Assembly (NCBI RefSeq): GCF_964355755.1
Contig: NC_092677.1
Location: 1,431,001 to 1,495,000 of the forward strand
DNA: 64,000 nt
Source: Antedon mediterranea
Taxonomy: Eukaryota; Echinodermata; Crinoidea; Comatulida; Antedonidae
Direction of reading: 5' to 3'
The notes under the pieces were generated by a model. The model worked only from the letters and a program-made list of their open reading frames with translations. It did no database searches and was not told the DNA's origin. How positions within the stretch are numbered: position 1 is the stretch's first letter; each line of letters starts with the position of its first letter. Both the position numbers and the translations under genes were made by a program. This document shows, piece after piece, positions 10,303 through 23,476 of this stretch.

Positions 10303-13300
10303 TTAACTTTCATTTAAAAAGTCATCTCTTAATTCTTTTAATTTAACAATAACATTGGTAGGCAATCTACTAGTTGGTGTTAAATTAAATATACTTATCA
10401 CCTCCTCCTTCGATATTATTTCTCGCCATTCTTGTCCATCTTTTTCACACAGAACAAACCGGGAAGTATACGTTCCAGTGTACCACACTACTTCTACCTC
10501 ATTGTTATTTATGCTGAATATTTTGCCTATCTGAGGCCATTCTGTGGGATATCTCCTTAAAGCTGTTGCTACCATAGCACCAACATCGAGTTGCTGTGGT
10601 GGCTTACGCTTCGAAAATTTACCAATGTGTACCTAGTAGTGTGGGAGAAAGCATAGAAAAGTCATAATCATTTTTCTTACAACCCTAAAAATATAGAATT
10701 TTCGTTGATGCATTTGCTTGATGCGATTATGAGATCATATCCCAAATATAAGCACTGCTTTAAACTATGTTGCATTACATGTTTCAAAGATGTAATTTTG
10801 AAAATCTATAATATCTATCATACCGGTCTTATTTCATTTTCATTATCCGAGTCACTAATGTCTGTCTCGTTTCCATCAGATTCCTCCCTCATAGGGCTTG
10901 CATTGTTGTCATTAAAAATGATGTCATGGAGCAAAAATCGCTGTTCATTTCCTAAAAAAAAAGAGTACGTATTAGTTTTAAAAAGTAAATAATATACATT
11001 CATACAAAATATCAAGATATATTTATGCTGAGGTGTTTGTTGCATAAAAGCTGGGCCAATACATTGCGCACCATGCTAATCAGATGCTGATTGATTGATT
11101 TTATCTAATGAATTAATCAGGAGGCATGTTTCTCCAGTGTACTCCACTAGATATCGTTCATGTTATTTGATAATTTTAGGTTCTCACATAAAATGATCAG
11201 TGGAAGCATGCATTGGTGAATGTGACCCAACATGGTTGTGTGGAGTAAATAGTTGAATTTTGTTATAGCTGCTGAATCTATACTAAAATCAAAATTCTCT
11301 TGTTAAAATGGTGAAACATCACACATGCAATGTAGTACAGTACATACCTTCTGTGATCTCTTCTATATTATTTAAAAATTCCTCCCACCAGTCACGTTCT
11401 TCTATTCGCAAAAAATTTGCAACAGACGCCAGACTTTTTTTTAACTTTGGTATATCTGCATTACTAAAGTCAGGAGTACACAACACTGGTATATCAGCAG
11501 GGCTTTCCTTGAGCAAATATGGAAGTGTGTCCATTTCTCTTGCACATTCACACCAAGTACAATCCGTTGACCAGTTCTTATAGGACATGATGCATTTTCC
11601 GGTTTGAGCCAAAACAAACTTAAACTGGTGTGGTTTGCTGTGGTAACGTATGTCTTGCATGTATGGTACTAACCAGTTCTTAATGTCATGCAGATAGGAA
11701 ATGATACTTGATGTAATCGGCAACTTTTTGTACGAGTTTTCAACAGCACTTCGACGATGATCAAGTGTAGATGCTCTATATTTGTTCAGGTATTTGGCCA
11801 CACATGAAAATAATTGGTCAATATCCTCGTGAGTGTGACCCACCATTAAAAACCCAATCTTTATCTGAAAGAGTAAAAGAAGTAATGATTTAAAATTAAA
11901 ACTTTTCAAAGCAAAATAAAAAAAATACATTTTTAGTATATTTCCATTTTTTCCTCATCTAGTTAGACTAGAATGTTATTGAATATTTTATGTCTTAATA
12001 GATAATTACCAATAGTAAATTAATTACTGTCCTATTAGGCTGGTGGAAATCACCCAACACAGGGGATATTTTGTGGTGAACGAGAACAGGGTAAATGAAT
12101 GATGAACTGGGTTCTTTAAAGTGCACTGTGTATACTGTTTTATTATTTATATATCATTTATAAATGTATAGTCATTTACCTTTCGAAAAATCTTTAACTC
12201 TACAAGAAGAGCACATAGGGCAAAAACAAATCTGTTTTTATTATCCTTTCCGCTATTGTCCAACTGCAGATATAAGACTGGTGGTAGAGGTTGTATCTCT
12301 GACAGCACCGTCAGTATAATGTTGCAGGTTAGGTTTGAGTCATGTGGAAACTGCTTTAGGTCAATGAAGCAGTGCCCATGTCGCCCATGTACCAGAACAC
12401 CAGTTACATGTGTGGCTAGTTTCCACATCTTCGACGTTTCTTTTGATTCGCAAGCAAAAGATGGTAAATCAGTCTTGCTTTGGTCCATTCCATCGATAAT
12501 TATTGACAAATACTTGTTGGGATTCTGTCTTGCTTTCTGCATATGTTTATAGTACTTTCGACGTTCAATACTGAAAAATTAAAATCATATGTTTATAGTT
12601 TTATTTTGCATTTAATAATAAATTTTTGTTTTGTTTAGTTATATGTTATCTATTAGCCGATGACAAGATGAGACAATGCATTACTTCTAATCTATTAAAA
12701 TTATTGATTAAATGTAGAGGTTTTTTGTATAATAATGATTTTGTTTATCTTTTCTCTTTTTTTGTTTACAACCACTTTTATTCATTCATTGTTCATACAC
12801 AATAATTATTTTCATTTTCTACCATTTTTCCCCGTTATTTTCTGTTTTATTTCAATCACTCTTAATTTTATTAAGTTAGAATTATTTTTAAAAACACTAA
12901 TAATACTATAGAGGAGGTATACAGTGGAAGCAATAATTATTTTTCCTATCTATGGTAATACCGGGTATACAAGTTGAACAGAATTTCTTGTTGAAAGGTT
13001 TAAACTACTGGTTTTGTACACAAAATAGGTAGGCATACTTACTTTTGTTTTCGTAAATGCTTCTCTCTCTTCATCATTAGTATTTGCCGTTTTTGCTTTT
13101 GATTTGTCTTGTGCAGCTCAAATTTAATTCTGGTGCATTTGCTGCATTTTGCAAAACGATTTTCCTATTAAAAAAAATTGAAAAAATACAGCACGTAAAA
13201 ATATAAAATTAAACAAAATTTGCATTCAATATAGTGAATGTAGAGAAGGAGTTGTGAGGCCCATCATACATGCATCTGGATTGTACGGTATGTTTTTCCA

Positions 13301-16300
13301 GTATTTTATTATGAATGAAAATTGAACCTACAGGACTTTCTGCATAACATTGAAGTGAATTTATAAAAATACGTTAACAAATACTTCAGTCAATGAAGAT
13401 GACATGGATTTTGTCCATTGGTACAAACCATAATAAGTGTAAACACGTAAACATACCTCAGGTATTACAATATGCTTGAATTCAACACACCAAAACTTGT
13501 AGAATGTCGCTAATGCACACACATCTTCATTTCTTAGCTCAAATTCATCTTTCATATGCATGTACACATCATGTTTGGTAAGCGTTGATGGTAGATGGAT
13601 TTGTCCATTAGTTGGCATTTGATCACCGTATTCATTACAAAATTTAATAAACCAAGCCCGACACTGTTGAGTTGAATTGCTATATACCATCTTTCTGGTG
13701 AAGTTGGGTGGTAAAAGATAACACCATCCTTCTGAAAAGAAATAAAATGTAAATTTCAAATATTAGGAATTTCAAATACTGTACTATTTTATTATTGTTT
13801 GGTTTAATCCATTGATTAATGACTTATGATCATTTTGCATTATCTTTCTAACATAGTGTTAAGCATATTAATTTTATTGTGTAAAAATAATTAAACAATA
13901 ATCAAATGCATTCTATTCATTTAAAAAAAAGTTATTCTCCACTCCTCGTCAGATCCTGCCTATGTCCCTGTATAATACGACTATAAGTATAATGGAAAGT
14001 AATCTTCACACAGTCACAGTAATCTTTCCGTTTCAGCAACATTAAAACACATACATTAAAAGTAATATTAACAGCATGTAAAATTAAATAATGTAAAATG
14101 TACTGTAAAACTAAACAATTAATTACCAATAGCTTGCTTCCTTATTTTGTAAAAAGTTGACCGGCCAATACCATTTACTAACATCCATGCTTTTGCACAA
14201 ACTTTGTTAGCACCAACTAGTAGACAGATTTTGGTGGCACCTCCGGATGTGCTGAGATGTTCATTGAAATATTTAAGGATCCAACAGCGTTGTTCATATT
14301 CGGTCATTGCTTGAAATGCTTCCCTTGTCTGTTTTATTTCTCTAAAATTTAGCATACCAATGCACATTAATGCACAACAGCAGGTCAAATACAAGTTGTG
14401 TATTGGCTGTAGGTGATTCCTTTTCCTTTTTTCTACAGAAAGAATAAACTTACATTATCCATTGGCAAAAAAAACAAACAAACAAAATAACAATTATATG
14501 GTACCAATTGCGGAAAATGTGATCAGTCAATACGGTTTCAGAAGTTTTGGAGGTTACGTAAAACTAGGTGACTAATTCGCATTAATATATAGATACTTTT
14601 AATTCTTTGACAAACAATTTTTTTTTCGGTTCAGATAATTCAATTTCAATTTCCGAGTGTTCAATTACAGGTTGTGCAGGTGCCTTGTTCATTGGACAGT
14701 CCTACCTATTTGAGTCAAAATATGCTAAGGTGTTACATAAAATGCCATTTTAATTTGTATTTATAAAAAATATTATATACTATACACTAATATGTGTAGG
14801 GAATTAATAGATAGTTTAACATGCAACGGTATAACTTACACAGTTTCATTTCACTTCACCCACTATTTTTTTTTTAAATTTCAAATTTGTTGTGATAATG
14901 GCCTATTCTCACACCATGAATTTGTAACATTTTGAGTGTCACTTCATAATCCAATTTATATTTGATAATTGTGAAGTATAATAAAAAATATTGATTGGGA
15001 TATTGGAAGTACATGTATAAACAATAAATAAAATCAATATATTGACACCACAATATTTTATTTTTGTATAATAAATTAATATCTTTGCTTGTGCTGACGT
15101 GCGTTACTGTGTCCGTCAACAATCAAGTTTGACTAGGCCTAGGCTGGGTTAGGCCTAGAACAACGGCAATACGAAAACCAAAATGTTAAACAATTCAAGG
15201 ATATGTTTACTCTATATAATGCATCAGATTTTAAATGTTATGTAATTTAATTGTATATAAATCCCGATTTAAAAAAAATGTCACCATTGTCTGTCAAAAA
15301 CTAACGCACGCAATGTTTTCCTGTCATTACCGCCGAGAATGAGCAAACAGACGATACTACATGGCAGCCTACAAATACAGCTCCCGCGATGGCTTCCCGC
15401 TGCAAAAATTCTTCACAGAATGTAAACTTGCGTCGCTAAACAACGAAAACTAGTATCTGTCAAAAATATAACGCACGCAAGATATAACGCACGTAAGTAC
15501 TTAACATTATTAGAAATCATAAATAAATACATTTAGAACATAAATACATAGTTTAGGCTTTATATATTTAATTCTAATGGTATTTTAGGCCTAATAATTA
15601 CCTCGGTACGGCTATTAGGGCGAACTGTCTCAAGCGACAGCGATAGGCACACGCCTAGGCTAATTTGCTCAGTGTTTTGACTGACCTTTCTAAATCGTGC
15701 GTTATATTTGACAGATATTTCAATCGCTGGTATTCCGTCTCCGGAGGAGCGCTGGCGAACACGTGCGTTATATTTGACGGACGGCGGCCGTGTATATAAG
15801 GATTTGGCAGATCGTGTATTTCATTTCAATTACAAATAGCGTATTTTAATAGCTTTTATACTTCATAAAAAAAAATATTTAATGGAATTAAACAATTTAG
15901 TTTCATTTTGTGTGTTGATGATTAGCATGGTAAAATAATTTTGAAGTATAACATTTATTCCAATATAATTATAAATAAATAGATACTATAAATATTAATA
16001 CCTATAATAAAAATATAGTTAAGTAACTAACAGGCTATTTAATTAGTATTAACTCAATAATAATTAAGTATACTAAATTAAAACAAATAGAAATAAAACA
16101 AATTAAAATATAAAAGAATAAATCAAATGTAGGCCTACTAACATAAATAAAAATATTTAAAGAAATATTAAATAAATAAAACATATAGATTTACTAATAT
16201 AATAAATAAAAATATTAATAAAATAAATACAAAATTAATATTTTTTTCTGTACTTGCTGTATTTTCAGAATGGTTTTAAAAATAAAAGTAAAAATGGAAG

Positions 16301-19300
16301 AGATAAATAAGGGCTCACCAACCCCGAAAACTAATTCAAGAGGTGCCGTCCATTCAAAATTGTATAGAGAAAGATGTTCTATTTATGCATCATGCACGTT
16401 TTCATGTTGACTGTATAATAATTAGGCAATTAAGATAATTGTTTCAGATTAATTTTCAATTTAAATATTTCAAACCATTTTGATGACATGTTTAGTTGTG
16501 TTTTTATACATGCAAGTATTGTATACCGGTAGTTGAATTTGCCAAGTGAAAATTACTGTATGTCGGAGATTACATAACGGTATTTGGATTTTATTAAAAT
16601 ATTGGTAATTTTTAATAAATAGCCAACCTTCACACCTAAAGTGTACTCTTATCATTTTTTTTCTCAAACTACATGCCCAATAGTGTTTTCCAGACAACAC
16701 ACACACCCACACCCACAGCTTCGTCTGTCAAACTAACACACGCAAGCGTAGTGTCTGTCAAACTAACACACGCAAGTACACCTCAAATAATGTCATTATT
16801 TTCAAAGATATGCCATTTGATATTATTTTTCCTCATAAAACATTTTGCCATTATGACTTTCTGCCATTCTATCAAGAATAGTTAATAACCAAAGGATTTA
16901 CAGTGATTAAAGTACAATTAAAACGGCGTAATAAATTTTCACCAATTGCATGCTAATTTTTTAAAGACAAAAACACTTTTATGTGATTATTGAGAAATTT
17001 TTTTCCGCATTTATACTTTGAAATGTAGTATATTAAACATAATTAAATAAATTATAAGACATAGTTATGATAATTTTATTATTTGTTCAAGAAAAACAAC
17101 AAAATTTTGTCCGTCAAAACTAACACACGCAATTGCTACACCAATTAAATTAAAATACATTTTTTGAAGTTCATGTTCAGTGACTTATCTTTTTTTTAGT
17201 ATTGCCTGAAAGATATGTTTTTACTCAACAATTTCAGGTTATAAAAAAAAAAAAAGGTTAAAGATGAAAAATTGACCTCTGTGTTACAGTTTTATAACAC
17301 TTTAGCATATTTTGAGTCATTTACATACCATACAGACATAACATTAGAACCTGACCATAGAATCAGACACAAATGGAAACAACCAGCAATTTCCATATCT
17401 TTTAGGTACAGCACAACCATCAACATCAAGCACTATTTAATAAAAGTAGTTTTAAAAATTAATGACATATCAAACTTACCACTACGCTTACTTGTGTGAT
17501 TAGAGATTTTAATCTCATCATCACTTGATCCAGATGAATTAAGGTAATTAGTTTCTACAGTCTCTAGGCCTCCTGTATTTCTCTTGCAGGCTAAATAAAA
17601 ATATAGTAGTTTAATATTTATAGCAGCCTATGCAACATACATGTACAGTAATTCTTCATTTGGGGTAAATGGTGATTGATAGCAGACATTTTCAAATTTT
17701 GGATAGTGGAAGATAATATTTTGATCCAGGAGCTATAGGCTTTATGGGAGGTTATTACCATTTATCCTTTTTTTTTCACCATTATTCTCATCGTTATTAA
17801 TAATGAGGTTTTTGTTGTATTTTGTTATTTCTGAAGAATGCACCTTTGTAATTATTAAGTATGCTAATGATTTAAAGGTGTAGTAGGGAAGTAAATCTAA
17901 ATAAATAAACTAGCCTCTATAGAGGATACTAATATCTACTGGCTAGTAGTAGTAGTAGTAGTAGTAGTAGTATTATTAGGCTGGCTGCTTAAAAGGTAAT
18001 TCCCTACCCAAGCCTAGATGAAGTTTTGTATAAAGTTGGTAGGAGCCCTACTAAGAAAGGTTAGCAAAAGCTCATGGTTAATGTTATTGCTACTGACCTG
18101 CTGATATGTCATCATCGGAAGTATCGACATCGGAAGTATCGACATCTGTTGTAGAAACCTCCCATGCTTTTCTCTCTGCTGCTGGAGGAACTTTGGTAGT
18201 TGTTACTAGACAAACAGAGTCTATGTTGTAATCAGAAAATGTGCAATTTAAACTATTATCATAGAAATAATTAGATACATTTATTGTTTAAAAGGGACTG
18301 CTAATTTCAATTTTTTATTTTATGATTCCAGATCAATTATTTATTTTACATATCAAAATAATTTCTTTTTTTTCCAGTAAAAAACCCTTGCCAAGGGGAC
18401 ATTATTTTGTTCCTGAAGCCTTAATAGGGGTTATACTGAACGTAACTAGAGGTGGTCCAGTGAAATAGAAAACGTTAACAATGCAAACTTCTTTGTTAAG
18501 AACAATCTCAACGCACACAATTGTGTTATAAGTACGGAAAGGTAAATCAACAAAAAAAAAACTATACTCAACGATAAATGTCCCAATCGAATACGACATT
18601 GCTACCTCCCAGATCGGGCCCATAAAAACATAGGGATAGGCCTAGAGGCGGCCTCTACTCTAACCTAGTAAATAACTACATAACATGTCATTGTATTGTT
18701 AAAGTTACTGACCTGCTGACTCTGTCGGTATGTCATCATCAGAAGTATCGACATCTGTTGTAGAAACCTCCCATGCTTTTCTCTTTGCTGCTGGAGGAAC
18801 TTCGGTAGTCGAAATCCCAGTAGGTGACCCTTCTGTATCATCAACAGCAGAACATCCATTATTGATTGATTGAATTGAACCGTTCCCACGTACAATTAGG
18901 CCTACTTCATCATCTTCACTTGAAGAATAGTAAAGCATACGCTCAGTTGGATAAGCAGTGCTGTGTGTTGTTGTTACTTGACAAACAGATTCTGTATCGT
19001 AATCAGAAAATTTGCAATTTGATTAAATTATTATCATACATAATTAATTAGATATTAAATCAAGAATGATTCCACCGAAATTTTGAGTTAAAATAACGAT
19101 AGTGAAGCATATGAATAGGCAAACTGCCTAAAAATTGACATGTTTTGAGAAACTATTCTCATCTTCCACCAGAACAGAAAACAACGCCTAGGCTTAGAGT
19201 ACTTATATACCAATAGGACAGGTTGTATGTAAATGAGGAAGTAATTAGCATGATAAAACAACAAGGAATGTAGGCAACAAACAATCATATGGCAAGCGTG

Positions 19301-20089
19301 ACGCCTATTCATCAAATGCCTCACTATCGTTATTTTAAATAATTAATTATATGCCACACATCGTAAAATATTATTGAAAATGTGTATGTTTGATCTCTTC
19401 TTTGGGACACCCTTTCCCACAAACAAGTGGATATAGGCCTATTAAGGGGGCCGGCACACATTTTGAGTGTAGGCCTACCTGGCAAATGGTTGATTACCCC
19501 TATTAAGTTTTTTCTATCCCAAACACAGTACAGTACTACATACTAAAATTCCCATATGAATAGGCCTAGGCTAGAGCCTATCTCTAGCTAGCCTTAGTAA
19601 TAAGTAATATTTACTAGGCCCAGGCCTAGGGCCTAGTACTAGGCCTAGTAGTAGTAAATAACTAGGCCTCTAGGCCTACCTAGGTATGAACATTCATTGT
19701 TGTAGGCTAGGCCTATTGTATTGTTACTCACCTGCTGCTGCTGACTCTGTCTGTATGTCATCATCAGAAGTATCGAAATATGTTGAAGAAACCTCCCATG
19801 CTTTTCTCTTTGCTGCTGGAAGAACTTCGGTAGTCGGAAGAACTTCGGTAGTCGAAATCCCAGTAGGCGACCCTTCTGTATCATCTACTCCTAGGACTAG
19901 GCCTAGGCCTAGGCCTTCTTCATCGTCTTCACTTGAAGAATAGTATAGCATACGCTCAGCAGTTGGAACAGGGTGTTCTGTCGTGCCATCATCAGAAAAT
20001 GTGATATTCATAATGTTATTATCGTAGAAATATGCATCGTCTTCGCTTGAGTATTGAAGCATTAGCTCAGAGTCGCTTATCATGTTCAT
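10303..20089 (-). CDS. DUF7869-type transposase-related protein, 11 exons, ~969 aa
   Basis: Splicing 20089-19732, 18976-18713, 18205-18098, 17590-17480, 14432-14127, 13731-13457, 13164-13043, 12570-12180, 11864-11348, 10951-10824 and 10632-10303 gives one open frame of 970 codons including the stop. Every junction has GT/AG and matching phase. Residues 1-280 are acidic and Ser-rich. Exon 5 carries FREIKQTREAF and a Cys/Trp region. CxxC at 481/484 opens a basic segment. IIIDGMDQSK (D541), LQLDNSGKDNKN (D619) and VGHTHEDIDQ (E658, D659, D661) are hallmark motifs of the DUF7869 group, and I infer an RNase-H-like acidic core from them. DUF7869 proteins are widespread, uncharacterised and transposon-like in invertebrates. 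This copy is intron-rich and unbroken, so it may be domesticated or recently active. The biochemical role is unknown. Exon boundaries need RNA support; an upstream non-coding exon is possible. Confidence 0.8.
15100..17130. repeat. Intronic cluster of TGTCAAA...GCACGCAA words in both orientations
   Basis: CTGTCAAAAACTAACGCACG (about 15293), variants near 15456 and 15473, inverted copies CGTGCGTTATATTTGACAG near 15697 and 15763, and CTGTCAAACTAACACACGCA near 16725, 16752 and 17108 lie in the ~3-kb intron between exons 4 and 5 of the DUF7869-type gene. Paired inverted copies suggest TIRs of one or more nested non-autonomous elements. No transposase is present. Confidence 0.55.
17948..17974. repeat. 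(AGT)n microsatellite
   Basis: A run of AGT trinucleotides in an intron of the minus-strand DUF7869-type gene. Confidence 0.9.
19088..19337. mobile_element. ~250-bp MITE in intron 1 of the DUF7869-type gene
   Basis: The left end AAAATAACGATAGTGAAGCA and the right end, whose reverse complement reads AAAATAACGATAGTGAGGCA, are ~34-bp near-perfect inverted repeats that both continue into ATGAATAGGC. The interior is non-coding. Classified as a MITE; family unknown. Confidence 0.7.
19565..19700. repeat. Dense AGGCCTA/TAGGCC cluster
   Basis: Many overlapping AGGCCTA and CTAGGC words lie just 3' (on the gene strand) of exon 1 of the DUF7869-type gene. A shorter run is inside exon 1 itself near 19895-19917. 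Confidence 0.8.
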
Positions 20090-21104
20090 GATTTAACAAA
20101 TTGATAAAAGAAATGAACAATATACGGTTTTATGTTCATTTAACCGTCATTCGCATCTAATCTTTGGAAAAAGCGCGAACGAATTTGATTGGCTGCTGAT
20201 CAACGTTATATTTCATGTGACGTCGTCAACGTCCAATGCAATTACAATACTACTGTACTTTATTCATTTTAAAACAAACTGAAATTGTCCACTTTTCCAT
20301 TACTGAAACTGATTTAGGATCAACCTGAGTTTTCGGCATGTATTTAATATAGGACTATTCCATTATTATTTATAGGGGTGTTAGTCAATATGTTGGGTTG
20401 GGTGTGCCAGGCTTGTTGAGGCTTCTATTGTTCGTGTCATTGTGCCAATTGTTTTGTATTTCACTGTGTTTGATAAAAACAAACAAAAAACTGCTGCTAT
20501 AGTTAGCCTATGTGTCTGTAAATTATATCGTATTTTACACTATATTTATATAGCCTATAGGCCCTAACATGTTTTTTACCGTCAACAGTTAAATCATATC
20601 ATGTTTTATTTTACATTTCATGTAATATTATTATATGTTTTTTTTTCTCAACAGCCGAATCAAGTTATATAGCCTCTTACAAATAACAAGAAAAAATACA
20701 TTCAAACGTTATTCACAATAAGGAGAAAACATATACAACTTATTTAATTTATGTTTTAATTTATATAAATCCAAAGGAAAATTAATGAAACAACGACAAT
20801 GATGTGGGTATCAGTGGCTGGATCTCAATAGAGATACAAAAAAAAAAGCGAAAAGCTAAATCAAAACGATAAAGTAAAACAGCCAGAAAAACAATTTATA
20901 TAAATACATCCATGTTTGTTTTTTTCTCAACAGTTTATGACTTTAACAAATTCAGTACACTTAAAGGCATAAGATTAAGCAAAACATACATTGTGTAACA
21001 TATTTAATTTAAGGTATATATGTTTTATTTCATCGACCCATTTATAAGTGTTATTTAGTAGTGTCATGTTTGGTTCAACTCAATGAGTTAGCAATGTTCG
21101 TGAG

Positions 21105-21897
21105 GTTCTCTCTCCAGCTGATCCTGACACAAAAACTAAAATAGTCAGAAATAAAATTGCAGAACTTTCTCTCATGCAACACACACTAACCCTTCCCCGG
21201 ACCCCAGTACAGGATAAATAGGGCCTACACTGTTAACAAAATTCTTATAAAAAAACTGTAAACTACTGGCAATCTGGACGCCAGTAATTTACCGTAATGT
21301 AGAATTACAGGTACTGTTGAAAATAAATTACTGTAAAACTACAGTAAATTACTGTTGGTCATAAAGTCGGTTGTCTACCGTAATGTAGAATCACAGGTAC
21401 TGTTGAAAATAAATTACTGTAAAACTACAAATTACTGTTAACTTGAAAGTCGGATGTCAACTATAACGTAAAATCACAGGTACCGTTTCTAATAAATTAC
21501 TACAGTATAATTACTGTTAATCTGAAAGTCTGTTTGTCAACAATAACGTAAAATCACGGGTACCATAAAACTACGTAAAATTACTGTCGATTTCAAAGGA
21601 AGTGGTCTACCATTAATGTAGAATAATGTTGATAAATAACTGTAAAACTACATTAAAATTACTGTCGATTTCAATGGTCAATGGTAATGTAAAATCACAG
21701 GTACCGTTATTAATAAATTACTGTAAAAGATTCAGTGAATTCCAACCAAACAAAATATTACAAAAATATAAATACCATACAAACAAAATAAATACATGCC
21801 AATAATCTTATTTCATGCCTTATATTAAAATGACCATCAAATAAATGGAAGGTTTATTCCAGAGTACAGGACCTGGATGTGGTAGATGGACACTTAA
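21105..21897. repeat. ~790-bp direct repeat inside the Merlin element, copy 1
   Basis: It starts TTCTCTCTCCAGCTGATCCT and ends at GGACACTTAACA. It contains a chain of related words (ACCGTAATGTAGAAT, AAATTACTGTAAAACTAC). It is nearly identical to 22522-23311, with a few indels. The two copies flank a LINE fragment (21895-22525). Confidence 0.85.
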
Positions 21898-22525
21898 CAA
21901 TGAGAATTATATCGTCGGCCAAGAATGAGTCTTTTTATCAATAAAAAATATTAATCTCTTTCTCTTTGAAATCTTTTGTAAGTTCATTTATATATAATAT
22001 TAACAGAATTAGAAAGAGAGAGAGACAGCCTTTGTGGGTTGAAAAAAATGGATAATTTTCAATATAAATCCAAATTACTGAAAAAAAGACAATGTTGTGG
22101 GTATCAGTGTGGCTGTGGGTATCAGTGGCTTGATCTTAATAAAGATACAAAATAATATAAATAAAAAGCTAAATCTAAACGATACAATTTAAACAACTAG
22201 ACAAAATTAGCAGAGCTTTCGGGCAAAACTAGCCCTTCATCAGTGTGTAGAAATCAAGCGCTGCCTGAGTGGACTGGAATAAAAGAAATAAAACAAAAGA
22301 GGCATAATGCTGGTGAAAAGAGTGAGATTAGAAAACAATAAAGATAGCTTGGTATATATAAACAATTTAGAAATTGAATTAAAAATCAACTCAAATGGTG
22401 GTTAATATTGAAACATTAAATTTAGGTAGTCGATGGAATAATTTTACCGATCTGGGAATATGTTCCTAATGTTAAGTCAAAATATTTCGTGGTTTTAAGT
22501 AGTAATTCCAAGTGGTTTTCATGGT
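21895..22525 (-). mobile_element. LINE reverse-transcriptase fragment, copy 1
   Basis: Near-identical to 25244-25870. On the minus strand the part shared with the longer copy includes the LADD catalytic box of a non-LTR reverse transcriptase. Frames are broken by stops and an (AG)n run. The 3' part (about 22197-22515) recurs inverted at 30350-30600 and 32090-32340. Confidence 0.55.
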
Positions 22526-23311
22526 TCTCTCTCCAGCTGATCCTGACACAAAAACTAAAATAGTCAGAAATAAAATTGCAGAACTTTCTCTCATGCAACA
22601 CACACTAACCCTTCCCCAGTACAGGATATATAGGGCCTACACTGTTAAAAAAATTCTTATAAAAAAACTGTAAATTACTGGCAATCTGGACGCCAGTAAT
22701 TTACCGTAATGTAGAATTACAGGTACTGTTGAAAATAAATTACTGTAAAACTACAGTAAATTACTGTTGGTCATAAAGTCGGTTGTCTACCGTAATGTAG
22801 AATCACAGGTACTGTTGAAAATAAATTACTGTAAAACTACAAATTACTGTTAACTTGAAAGTCGGATGTCAACTATAACGTAAAATCACAGGTACCGTTT
22901 CTAATAATTACTACAGTATAATTACTGTTAATCTGAAAGTCTGTTTGTCAACAATAACGTAAAATCACGGGTACCATAAAACTACGTAAAATTACTGTCG
23001 ATTTCAAAGGAAGTGGTCTACCATTAATGTAGAATAATGTTGATAAATAACTGTAAAACTACATTAAAATTACTGTCGATTTCAATGGTCAATGGTAATG
23101 TAAAATCACAGGTACCGTTATTAATAAATTACTGTAAAAGATTCAGTGAATTCCAACCAAACAAAATATTACAAAAATATAAATACCATACATACAAAAT
23201 AAATACATGTCAATAATCTTATTTCATGCCTTATATTAAAATGACCATCAAATAAATGGAAGGTTTATTCCAGAGTACAGGACCTGGATGTGGTAGATGG
23301 ACACTTAACAG
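22522..23311. repeat. ~790-bp direct repeat inside the Merlin element, copy 2
   Basis: Copy of 21105-21897. Downstream of GGACACTTAACA this copy continues into the Merlin transposase remnant, whereas copy 1 runs into LINE sequence, so copy 2 keeps the original junction. Confidence 0.85.
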
Positions 23312-23476
23312 TAAACCACAGTAAGAATGTTGTTGATCCAATAACAGGAGCCCACACTCAAAACATAGAATCCTACTGGAATCGTGAAAAATTAAAGTTA
23401 AAAAGAATAGGTGTAAACGGGAATGGTTACCGGAATACCTTGACGAATTTATGTGGCGAGAAAGATATGGCATAAT
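23280..23476 (+). pseudogene. Merlin/IS1595-like transposase C-terminal remnant
   Basis: The plus-strand frame reads VNHSKN, then VDPITGAHTQNIESYW. This is the NHS...DP-TGAHTN-IE-W signature of IS1595/ISXO2-like (Merlin) transposases. The expected ending (YLDEFMWRERYG) is found only in another frame, showing a frameshift near 23440. The N-terminal DDE parts are missing. It lies inside the TIR-bounded element 20317-24069 and supports its classification. Confidence 0.7.
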
